Assembly (NCBI GenBank): GCA_964247055.1
Contig: OZ176053.1
Location: 8,928,001 to 8,992,000, forward strand
Direction of reading: 5' to 3'
Source: Paragordius varius
Taxonomy: Eukaryota > Nematomorpha
DNA length: 64,000 bases
Part shown: piece by piece, positions 51,766-62,811 of the stretch
How positions within the stretch are numbered: position 1 is the first letter of the stretch
How the letters are laid out: every line of letters starts with the position of its first letter
Program-made: the position numbers and the translations under genes
The notes under the pieces: model-generated
Database searches by the model: none
What the model saw: the letters and a program-made list of their open reading frames with translations, nothing else
What the model was told of the DNA's origin: nothing

Positions 51766-52300
51766 TTCGATTCAAATTGGGGTAGTTAAATACCCCAGGC
51801 CTGTTTAAAATTGAATTCTTAAAAATATATGGAAGGAATTGAAACCATGGCAAAATTGTGCATTTATATAACATTAATAAACCGAAAAATATAAAAAAAG
51901 GTATTCAAAAAACTTGATACTACTTATTTTAAGCTAAAACCGAGATAGTCAACGTGACATGTGTGTAATGGTAAAATTGAAAAATAATACAGAATGAACC
52001 GCTTTTTCTATTTCTATCAATGTTAGATGTAATGTAAATAAATTAGCTTTAATTTTACCCTTAAAATTAAATGAAGACGATATTTTGCAAAAATTTTGTA
52101 AAATAAAAATGGCGTCGAAGTAGTTTGACATGGAACTTTTTTTGCAAAACAAAATTTTATTTAGATATTTTGGCATATTTATATAATTTTTATTAGGATA
52201 GAAGCATAAATTTAAATTGGGACCGTTTCCTTCAGTAGTTTTTTTGAAATCCTAAATCTAATTTAGTCTGGGGTATTTAAATACCCCAATTTGAATCGAA
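51766..52300. mobile_element. MITE, TTCGATTCAAATTGGGG family (copy 2, 535 bp)
   Basis: The termini TTCGATTCAAATTGGGG and CCCCAATTTGAATCGAA are a perfect 17-bp inverted repeat, followed inward on each side by a TAAATACCCC or GGGGTATTTA box. No coding capacity. It lies 76 bases from copy 1 in the same orientation. Confidence 0.85.
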
Positions 52301-53168
52301 GTGTTAAACTATATTGTCACCATTTATTTTTTAGCAAAATATTATGTTAATCTAGTTCTAGATTTATGGGTTAAATTTGATATAATACAATGAGCAATAG
52401 CCAGGTTAAATATCAATAGTGATTTAGATTCTGCACCTTTTTGTTGTCTAACTTTTGCTTTTAGGGTAAACCATGGATTCCCAACATAAATGGCTTGCGC
52501 CGAATTTTTCGCTCAAATCGGGAAGGCTCGTTTTAAATTAATACATATTTTATTGAATTTCGAAGTTTGTAAATAAATACAAACCGGTATAATCACCATT
52601 TATTTATCAATAGTTAATTTTTTGGATGCCAAAAAACAGCCTTAAAATAAAATGAACATAGAAATCGATAGTACAAATCCATTCTATGGCTGATCCTATT
52701 AGCAATATTTAATACCCTAAAATATAATTAACCCCTAGAACAATTTATATTATATATAAATGAACATTTATTTTCTGAAATCAAGAATGAATATTCAAAA
52801 TATTTGAAGGAAAAAAATGCTTATAATTTTGGTATTTGAAATTTAATATGCGTATATTTATCAAATTATCATTTGTTACATCAATTTTTCGCAAGTATCA
52901 CAAGAAATTACAGAGCCGCTGGTGGGACTCTGGATTAAACCATAAAATAAGAGTTAAAGTTATATTGTACTTTTTATATTTTGAAGGAAAAAGCGCGAAC
53001 TTTTAAAATATCTTTAATATATTCCAAGTGTTATGTTGATTTTTTTATAAGCTTAAGGTCATCTCCTATCGTATCGAGGGACATTATAATCTGTAATCAA
53101 GTGTTAATTTACACCGATAAACCCCCTTCTATTAATGCCATTATTGCTGGGAAGTTATCGTATCTCAC
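52301..53168. other. AT-rich intergenic DNA
   Basis: No gene or repeat boundary seen. A frame at 52981-53256 runs into the hAT-like end at 53170 and is not a gene. Confidence 0.4.
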
Positions 53169-53169
53169 C

Positions 53170-54260
53170 AGGGGCGTCCAATACAAATGGATCACGGCCG
53201 CTATTTCTTCTCAAAAAATCCGGCCAGTCGCACACAGAAAACATATATTATCATAAATTATTGTTGATTAGGTTATAAAAAAACCAACAATATTAATTTA
53301 GCATTTAATAGGATGCTATTATGCGGCCAAAATTTGGAAAGACCTTTCATACACAGCGTCCACAAAAAATATCCCGATGAAATATATATATTCCTCTAGG
53401 AAGTATCAGGATTATCATGAGCATTTGGTTTTGGCCCTACAAGTAATTAGGAAAATTATTTACCATTTTGTGGTAAGCCATATAAGAAAATGGTAAAATT
53501 TGCGCAGATATTTTTGATTAAAATTTTTTTGGTATGCTTCATTCTAAAAATTCACTAAAAGATATCATAAACTATGTATAAAAAGCAAGACAATATTGCC
53601 CAATTTTTTGACTCTTCTATAATTGGCCGATTCTCTTGAAATTGTAAAAATGCCGAAATTGCGCGGTAAAAATTTTAAATATTTGCAAACTTTAATTAAC
53701 ATTTATATATTTGTTGTTTTCAAATTTATGACAAATTGGGTTTTTTAGAATTTACCAAAATTCAAAAGCGAACAACCCTCTAAATAATAATGAGCGATAG
53801 AAATTCAGTATGATTATTATATAAGTCTTTTTAAAATATCTTAAAGCGTTTTTATGCAGTTTCCATCATGCCTCAAATAGTATGAAATACGCATCAACAA
53901 AACTTCAAAATTAAATTTTTGAAAACAGTATGCATTTTTAAAACATATTTTTAGTTGATATAGCATATATTCAATTTTTTCCCGCAATTTCAGGGTTTTT
54001 GCGTTTTTGAGAGAGCTGGCCTCATTTAGAAGAGCAAAATGAGGCTTTCGGAGCTTACATATAAAAATGAAAATTTTATAAAATATTGATGATATATTTT
54101 AGCGATATTTTTTGGAATGAAGCATTCAGCTTTCACTAAAAAAAAATTTAATATGCGCGAATTTGCATTTTCTGATATATAGAGCTTATCACAAAAGTGG
54201 TTTTCATATAACTTGTAGGTTTAAAACCAAAAGTACCATGATAATCCTGGTACATTTTCA

Positions 54261-54298
<38 letters not shown>

Positions 54299-54544
54299 TA
54301 TATCAATTGGATATTTTTCATACCCCCCGAATTTGTACGCAGTGATATAAGTTTTTCTTCTAAATCTAAAAAACATATTTTTAACCAATCATGACAGCAA
54401 TGATGCTTAAGTTTTTAATACAATAAACCGTGCTATAATATACAAAATGGAAGGCAGTTTGAGTCGACCAATATTATTATAACCTAATTTTTGACAAAAA
54501 ATCTTATTAAAATGTGCCGGCCGCAACGCATGTTTGACACCCCT
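53170..54544. mobile_element. hAT-like element enclosing a long inverted repeat
   Basis: AGGGGCGTCCAATACAAATGG with a CGGCCGC box faces GGCCGCAACGCATGTTTGACACCCCT. Between them the left part (53395-53600) and the right part (54040-54265) are inverted copies of the dispersed repeat: AGGATTATCATGAGCA against its near complement ACCATGATAATCCTGG. The 8-bp flanks agree at only five positions, so the bounds are probable rather than proven. An (AT)n run lies at about 54268-54303. Confidence 0.6.
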
Positions 54545-54687
54545 ATCTTAAGCATCTGAAATTTTCGACCAAAATATAGTCAGCAAATATCATTATGTTT
54601 AAAAAAAAATTACATTGTTATTTCCTAAATATCGTTCTGAAAACTAGATTATATTATTTATATAAATTTAATCGTTGAAGTTTTTTT

Positions 54688-56166
54688 ATGATCAGTATTT
54701 TGAAAGCTGGTGAACCTTTCATCAACCGAATACACATGTCAAGTCGAGAAAAAATATTATATTATTTTGAAAAATCGCTTCTCATACCTCCCTATTATAA
54801 ATTCACCTGGAGGAAATATGAAAGGGATATAAATTATTTTTTTAAACACAAATTTTTGAACCATTATCAACTTCCAGATTTTTGGAAATTTGTTAACCAA
54901 TACGAGCAATTTATGATACACCAACTCCAAAAACAAAATGTTGAAGCACTATCAAAGGCAAATATTCATAAATTAGAAAGCGTTTTTACCAAATCTAGTC
55001 TCTTAATTAATATTCTTTTATCAGTGTATCAAATATTAATCGGTATAATTTGACTTTATTTTAGATTACAAATTTAAGTTTTTACCTGAATATAAATTTG
55101 AATTATTGTTTGTATTTATCTGTTACATCGATTTTATCGTTAAAGAATACGATAAAAAACACACAAAAATAATTAAATCCAAATCCGAATTACCAATATA
55201 TTTGCACAAAGATGCGTTCATTGACACCTTACAACAAAAAGATGTTATTGTGCTTGCTGGTGACACTGGTTGCGGTAAATCTACTCAGGTTGTTGCTATT
55301 TCTCTAAACTAAAAATTAATTATAAATTTTAATTATTTTACATATTTTTTTCCAAATTAGATACCGCAGTATTTACTAGAATATGGATTAAAAAATATTG
55401 TTTGTACACAACCTAGACGCATTGCGTGCATATCTTTATGTAAGCGTGTTTCTTACGAAGTTCAATATTCATCAAACATGTTAAATTACTTAAATTCGAC
55501 TTTGGGTGATGCTTTATACGTTGAAACAGATAATAACTCACCATCAATAGTTGTAAGAATACTAATTATTATTTTTACCCTTTTACAAATATATTGATTT
55601 GACGTAAATAAGTCGCCTTAACACTTTAGGGTAAAATAATGTTAAAGCCTGATTTTTTAATCATACATATCAGTCAAATTTCGTTTTGTGTATATAAACT
55701 AAAGAAAGTTGTTGTTTCTGCGATGATTTGAAAATCTAAATAAATTTAAAACTGTTTTTTTAATAATTCATATTGGCATATGTAAATATTTGAATATATT
55801 AAAAGAAATCATTTAAATAATATATAAATACCCACAACATTTTAAGTTCATATAATCTTGAGAACAGCTTTTTAAAAAAGAATATCTAATAGTTTTACTT
55901 ATGTTTTGAAACCATTATTTATTATTTATTTGGTTTTTTGTGTGATAGTGTATATTACTGATTTTTAAATCATATTTGGAAACTTTGTGTTAACGCATAA
56001 GCCAATTAATATGAGATATGTCCCAATAACGTGTTAATTTTAATATATATAACATGAAGTAAAGAATTCTATATCTTGGAACTTTATTTTATTTGTCATA
56101 TTTTTTGGTGAAATGCGAGGCTAAGATACAAAATTAAGTTATACCTGAATAATACCAAGTATCATG

Positions 56167-56206
<40 letters not shown>

Positions 56207-59200
56207 TTGATGGCTTTTTGACTTCAAGTTTGAAGGTGTCCGTGAACGGTCTTATTCCAAAGGTCCTTATTTAGACATTTGGTAATGTCGAGGTTTAGTA
56301 TTTTTATGTCATTTTTAATGTTGTCGCTCCAGGAATGTGTTGGGCGCCCTTTGCGGTTGTTTCCAAAGGGTTGTATGTGCTTAATGTTTGGAGTGGGTGG
56401 TCGGTTTGTCTTCTTTCAATGTGACCCAAGTATTTAAGCCTGCTTCTTTGTATAAACTTTTCTACTGTGTCATTTTTGTGTTTAAGATGAATATTGTAGT
56501 CAGAACAGCAAGCTTTAATTATTTCGTTTTCCGTATTTATCATTTTGTCAAGATTTGTTTTATTTAGGGGCCATGTTTCGGTGGCGTAAGTAAGAGCTGG
56601 CCTGACACCTGCTTTGTATATTAGCCATTTATTATTGTTAGATACATTTTTTTAAGGACAAATTTTAGGGAGTTGACTTTACCCCATGCTTGTTGGATTC
56701 GTTTCCCTATTGCTCCAGTTATATGGCCTTTAGAGTCTATGACGTCTCCTAGGTATGTAAACTGGTCTACTTTTTCTATTGAGTTTTCGTCGATTGTCAT
56801 ATATGTCGAGCGTGTTTGAGTTGTATTATTGTTTTTACAGTTGTTACATTTAAAGTTTATTTGTTCGTTGAGTTTGCCGGTGATTTTGGAGCATTTTTTT
56901 TGAACCCAGAATTTGCATTTGTTGCATTTTATTGAATTTGTTTTGACTTCTTTGTCGCAGATAGCGCATGGATATTTGGGGCGCTGTGTACGATCTCCTG
57001 ATATCATTATTTTTGTTTTATTAATATTTATTTTCTGCCCATGGTTCTCTAGACAGATTTTCCATGTTCTGAATTTGTTTGACATATTTTCCATTGAAGT
57101 ATCTGTTAGGACAATGTCATCCACGAAGATTAACTCCCAGGGCGGTTGAGCAGATATGTTTTTTGTGATACAGTTTAATATTATAATGAATAGTAATGGA
57201 ATAAGTACAGACCCTTGGTGTAGGCCAGTGTTTGTCTTGAAAGGTTCCGTGTCTCCTATTTGCGTGCGTCCCATTGTAGTTGTATTTTCATAAAGAAGTA
57301 TATTCAATCATTAATATTATATTTCTTTGGTTTTTAACTAGAGACTTATACAGCTCTTTTATTTTCTAATATATGTGAGTATAAAATTAATTAGACAAAT
57401 TTTACGGGTAAGTAATTTCCTAGATACGTCATGAAAGAAAAATTATATAAATTTATTTAATACATATTTTTCAAAAAACATTTACATGTTGTAAAGTCAG
57501 TTCACAAAAATCGCTATACATGTGCGTTTATTCCAATATAATTGTCCCTACAATTTATTTTATATTTGAACAAATATCCTGCCGTATAAACATAATCTTC
57601 TTAACAATGATGCAATTATATTGTAATTAGATAGGTTATCAAATTCGTTTTGATAAAACCACTTTCCATCAAAATTATGACAAAAGAGATGCGGCCTATA
57701 ATATCGTAAATGACGAATTTGACAATATGAATCCTAATATAACATCCACACACCAACAAAACTCAAACAAACAACAATTATTATTTATGACAGAGGGAAT
57801 TCTTTTGCGACAATTAGGGAGTTTGGATGAAAACACAACTACCGAAATATTGCCAAGTAATAAACTTTTTTTGCTAAAAAACAATTAGCGGATGATTAAA
57901 GCGTTGTTTCCAAGATTTTTATAGGGTTAAATGAATATTATTTTTATGAAAGTGCGATTTTTATCCATTTATTAATATTTTATAACGGAAATAATTATAT
58001 ATTATTTTAAGGTCCTCTTTGACTATCGGACTCGGGAAAATCGTAATGAGTTAAGAAAATCCGTAAAAATTAGCTATAAATATCACAGCTTTCACCTAGT
58101 ATTTACAAAACTTGCTAAATTGTGTGATTAATTTTTACAACCTTTTTATAATTGAAACTTTATATTTTTATTTTATAAAGATAAATTAGTTCATATATTA
58201 TATGCCTGCATAAAATATAAATTTTATCATATTTTTGGCACGAATAGGGGAAATAATTACCGAATACAAATTAATGATTCACAAAGATTAATTTGGTTAT
58301 TATTTTTATATTTATACAAAAGTATCGATTGGTTTTGCCCATTAGATTTTTGAATAAATTCGGATACGCTTTTTTTCTATCACACAAATCAAAAACTTTT
58401 ATATTCTGAATAATAAACATTCATTAACATTTCTGCTAAATACATAAATTTGTTTACATATAAAATTAGGTCAGATTTTCAAACATCTTGCTTTAAATAA
58501 GTATGATTGCATACTTATTGATGAAGTTCATGAACGTCATTGCACTACGGATTTTATTTTGGGTGCTTTAAAGTGTTTACTTCATCAATATTGGTCTCGA
58601 AACGAAAAGCCACCATTCAAACTTATTCTCATGTCAGCCACGATAAATACGCAACTTTTTGTGGATTTTTTTACGCCCCATTGCGGTTTTTTACAGGTTA
58701 TATATCTCAGTTTTTAAAATAAACTTTTAAAAAAATATACGAAATGGCTCTAATAGTTTCTAAGACTTAATAAATTTATATTAAAATAACATAATATTGA
58801 TTTTAAAATAGGTACCTGGCCGTTTGTTTCCCATTGAATTGATTTACATTCCCTTAAATGAGGAAGATATGATTAGTAGTCGGACAACCCTGGATCAAGC
58901 CGAAAATATTAATTTGGGCAAAGAGAGTATACTTATTCCATTTTTATTGTTTTTAAAACGTTTCATAACCTTTTTTTATTTTATTATACTAGTTTACCAT
59001 TAATATTGATGATAGATGTTTATATATCATTTATGATTAATTTTCTAAATATATACAGTTTAATATAGTATAATTATAAGTATGATATAAACCCAGAGAT
59101 ATTTTAAATATTTAAGTCGATTGATGTATTTGACAACTATACTGATTTGATAATTAGTTTGTCAGTTTTATGGAATGTATAGTATATTAATTGTTTACAT

Positions 59201-62200
59201 TTATCATATGGCTCTTACAGTATGAATAACTATATATTGCTAGAAAGTTATTAATTATTGCCATATAGCATATACAACAAAGGGTATTATTGGCTTATGG
59301 ATGTTTATTTCACTTTAATTATTATTAGCCAATAATAATTCGCTTTGTTGCTTATGCTATTTGGCTTAATAACTCTTTAACAATATATACTCACTTATAC
59401 TGTATATTGCCCGTGCTAATATATGTATTTCCAACAATAAAATTATGTTGCCCTGCTAATATTAGTATTTCCAAAAATAAATTATTTTTCAACAATCAAA
59501 TTATATTACCCACGCTAATATAAATAATTCCAATAATTAACCTTAACTTTTCAACAATTAAATAATATTATTCATGCTAAAATAAGTATTTACTACAACC
59601 AACCATCTTTTTTCAACAATCAAATTATATTGCCCTTGCTTATTAATATAAGTCAACAATCAATCATCACTTTTCACAATCAAATAATATTATTTATGCT
59701 GGTATAAATATTTCCTACAATCAACCATCACTTTTCAACAATCAAATAATATTATTTATGTTAATATTAGTATTTGTAACAATCAAATTACAGTATGAGT
59801 AAGTATATATTGCTAGAAAGACATTAATTATTGCCAAATAGCATATAAAACAAAGGGAAGTATTATTGGCTTATAGTTGTTTTTTCACTTTTTACTATTA
59901 TTTGCCAATAATAATTCCCTTTGTTGCATATGCTATTTGGCAATAATTAATAACTCTCTAGCAATATATACTACTCATACTGTATATTCAATTTTGAATA
60001 AAATTCTTTTTTTTCTTCCATAGATAAGCGTCAAAATACTACGATAGCCAAAAAAGCTGAACAAACAACCAAACCCGAGCCGTATGTAAAGTTATTGCGG
60101 TTGATAGATTCAAAGTATGGATCACCCTATGATGAACGTGGGGATGTTTTAATATTTTTACCCGGTGTTCAAGAAATCCATAACGTTAAAACAGCGCTTG
60201 AAGAATATTCCGTTAACTCATGTCCTGAAAATGTAACCAATGATGATGGTATTAATTTTTTCATTTAAAAATGTGCTATTTGGCTTTTAAATGCGGTAAA
60301 AGTAAATTTATTAAAATAACTATTTTTCACTTTTTATGATATTTATCGCATTAAACCGAAAAAAATCTAAAATGCGAGATTATCTCAACTTTGGTTATGT
60401 AATTTAAAATATATGTGCTTTTACTCCAATTAAATTCTTTTTATGATGCTGTGAGTCAAGCCTTCCATACCTATTTTTAAATTCAACGTTTTTTATCTTT
60501 ATTAATTATTTTCACAATCGTGTCTTTTAAAGGTTTGACTGTTTTGTAACGATCACGGTTATATTATATCAAATAATGTGTGTATACAGCCAAACCCTTT
60601 TAGCTATTCTTTTAAGCCTTCCCTATCTTGTCTTTATGCAATTTAAATTTTTTAATTATTTTAGTAACATTTATTTTGTCCAATTTTGTATTTTTACATA
60701 TATGGGTTTGTCTGTTATGTATTTTTTTGGATGAAATTTTACAAATCTACTGTTAATTTTAATTAAAGACACTCAATCATGAAATATTATGTATCCATTT
60801 AAATTTTTTAACAACATATCAATAACGTGGTTAAGGCATTAGTAATTTTCCCGATATATTTAACCGTTGGTCATATATTATATAATGGCATGATCTTTCT
60901 ACCAATTATAACCAAGATGCATTTGGAGGTTTGACCATAAATTAGCCGTAAAAATTTCCAATTTTTTATATTTTCTCTTTCGTGTTATCTGTATAATTTG
61001 AATTCGAATTTTTCTTTCTTTCATATATTAGCTAGCAGCCTAACCAAGGGTGTAAAATCATCAGGTCATTGGCTAATTTTACCATTACATGCCTCATTAG
61101 CCAGCAAGGAACAAGATAAAGTTTTTGATTTAACTCCCCCGGGTTATCGTAAATGTGTGTTGGCAACTAATGTTGCTGAAACGTCTGTCACAATAGATGG
61201 GATACGTTTTGTCGTAGATAGTGGTAAAGTCAGTACACAGATTTTTTATACATATATTTTAATATACTGTAAAAATTGAAATTACACAGACATCACTTAA
61301 AGACATTATGACAAATAATTATTTTTAAAAGGCAATCATACTTTTTAAACTTGATTTTTGTTAAATATAACTAATTGTCTTGAACTACCATGTTATTAAA
61401 AAGAAATGTAAATTGGTAACACAATAATCAATAACATATTTATAATTATAATTAAACAATTTATATAGGAGAAATTAATGTTTAATAAATATGGTTGTTT
61501 TTTATCTGCATAATTTAAATGTTATATGACTTTTTGGTTGAATAAAATATTTTTGGAATATGATAAGTAATTGTTGTGATTTTACTAACCTTGTGGTTTT
61601 AATTGGACATTAGAATCTAAATGATTTATGTAATCAAAATATTTGGAAAATAAATATCTTTGTATATTTATTTTTTGAAATTACACACACATATATATAT
61701 CTTTAAGATAATATGCTGAATTTTATAAATCCGTTTATATTAAGGTAAGTATTGGATTTCCACCTATAAATAATTCAATATTACTAAAAATCACAAAACA
61801 ATACACTTTTAGTCTTGTTTGTATAATAAAACTGCTTTGACAACCATCATCTAAAACAAGGGTGTCCAACGCGCGGCCCCTTTATGTGCGGCCCGCGAAA
61901 GTTTTGAAACTTTACAATTTACAAAAATAGGCTCGCATCTTTTTATAAACTGATGTTTCTCAAATAATTTTTCTAAACAACTTTTATAATTTACAAGATC
62001 TATAAAAACATGTTAAATTTTTTTGGTACTTTACAGTCTTATGTTTGAAATCTAAATTATTGATTAATGTTCATATATATTTGAAACGCGGCCGGCGAAG
62101 CCATTTGTATTGGACATCGCTGCTCTTAAAGATAATTTTAAAAACAGCTTTTAATTGTTTCCTCTTTTAAAAGGTTAAAGAATTGTATTATGACCCAATA

Positions 62201-62659
62201 ACCAAGATGTCAAGATTAAAAACGTTTTGGGTCAGCAAAGCTGGAGCCGAACAGAGAAAGGGTCGAGCCGGTCGAACCGGTCCTGGCGTATGTTTTCGCC
62301 TTTATGATATGCAAAAACATATGAATGGTAAAATTTTAAATATTATGTCTAAAATTAATTTATTGTATATTGTTTATGCTAAAATTTCGTTGTATTTATT
62401 CAAAAAATCTAAAAGACGGCAGCAATTTTATATTAAAGTTAGGTTGGTTATATTTTGATTTGGGTAATAGATTTAATTATTCATAATTTATGTCTGATTA
62501 GGGATCTTCAAAGATTTTTCAGCCAGCGAAATAGTTAAATCTCCCTTGCACAGTATTATATTACAAATATTATTAACGGTGCCATACATTGGTTTACAAT
62601 CAAACGATGGGTGGATTGATATACGAAAGTATTTAGATTTTTTAATTGATGAGACTTAA
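54688..62659 (+). CDS. DHX34: DHX34-like DEAH-box RNA helicase (right end uncertain)
   Basis: DHX34 is an ATP-dependent RNA helicase that promotes nonsense-mediated decay through UPF1 and SMG1. Exons 54688-55042, 55065-55288, 55361-55552, 57631-57856, 58470-58696, 58812-58926, 60024-60248, 61032-61228, 62174-62327 and 62502-62659 join in phase to 690 aa. Motifs in order: GDTGCGKST (184-192), TQPRR (209-213), GYQIRF (259-264), TEGILLRQL (311-319), DEVH (350-353), SAT (388-390), VPGRLFPI (409-416), TNVAETS (567-573), [10 protein letters not shown] (614-623). The family-typical [13 protein letters not shown] and [13 protein letters not shown] identify DHX34 rather than other DEAH helicases. About 35 residues are inserted before TEG. 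The stop falls soon after SPLHSIILQ, so the rest of the winged-helix, ratchet, OB and C-terminal regions (human about 1140 aa) are not seen. Either the protein is short or a donor near 62580 leads to exons beyond the window. Intron 1 is 22 nt. Confidence 0.85.
56171..56204. repeat. (TA)n microsatellite at the 3' end of LINE-C
   Basis: A run of about 17 TA units directly abuts the 3' end of the minus-strand LINE copy. It may be its tail, as some LINEs end in simple repeats. Confidence 0.7.
56205..57310 (-). mobile_element. LINE-C: 5'-truncated non-LTR retrotransposon in DHX34 intron 3
   Basis: A 228-codon minus-strand frame (57307-56621) runs from [17 protein letters not shown] through LIFVDDIVL (the polymerase box, with F and V replacing the usual Y and A) and [13 protein letters not shown]. 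It then carries a PHD-like zinc finger ([20 protein letters not shown]) and [19 protein letters not shown] second frame (56543-56304) supplies the C terminus ([20 protein letters not shown]). The zinc-finger His is Gln here. The 5' half and endonuclease are missing. It is the least damaged of the three LINE copies and reads antisense to DHX34. Confidence 0.85.
59218..59402. mobile_element. Palindromic TA-flanked MITE (185 bp)
   Basis: Starts CAGTATGAATAACTATATA, ends TATACTCACTTATACTG; the two arms pair over most of their length (TTGCCATATAGCAT against ATGCTATTTGGC, and GCCAATAATAATTC near the centre). TA flanks lie at 59216-59217 and 59403-59404. Lies in DHX34 intron 6. Confidence 0.85.
59405..59788. 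repeat. Tandem repeat of about 60 bp between two MITEs
   Basis: About six diverged units of the pattern GCTAATATTAGTATTT, CCAACAATCAA and AATTATATTGCCC (period about 58-63 bp) fill the gap between two related palindromic MITEs. Confidence 0.8.
59791..59982. mobile_element. Palindromic TA-flanked MITE (192 bp), second copy
   Basis: Starts CAGTATGAGTAAGTATATA, ends TATACTACTCATACTG, TA on both sides (59789-59790, 59983-59984). Arms match closely: ATTGCCAAATAGCATAT against ATATGCTATTTGGCAAT. Same family and orientation-free structure as 59218-59402. Confidence 0.88.
61267..61530. repeat. CAGTAAAA-type MITE copy in DHX34 intron 8
   Basis: CTGTAAAAATTGAAATTACAC, then AAAGACATTATGACAAAT and interior words such as GTAAATTGGTAACACAAT resemble the copies at 5466 and 13381. 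The right end is decayed and its position approximate. Confidence 0.5.
61857..62122. mobile_element. Non-autonomous hAT-like element (266 bp)
   Basis: CAAGGGTGTCCAACGCGCGG faces GGCCGGCGAAG...TTGGACATCGCTG. Flanks ATCTAAAA and CTCTTAAA agree at six of eight positions. GC-rich ends (GCGCGGCCCC, CGCGGCCGGCG) contrast with the AT-rich interior. It lies in DHX34 intron 8. Confidence 0.65.
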
Positions 62660-62811
62660 CCAAAAAAATATGTAGTTTATTATCATATTTTTTAATATAA
62701 TTATAATTAATGGGTTAATCGTTTTATTGATAATTAAATTTTCATTTTTTTACTATTTTTCATTATAAAGTAGTTTTACTTGCCTTATGATATCGATAAA
62801 ATCTATATATT
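62660..62811. other. Short AT-rich gap after the DHX34 stop
   Basis: No poly(A) signal of standard form was noticed between the stop at 62657-62659 and the repeat that follows, which leaves room for the gene to continue beyond the window. Confidence 0.4.
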
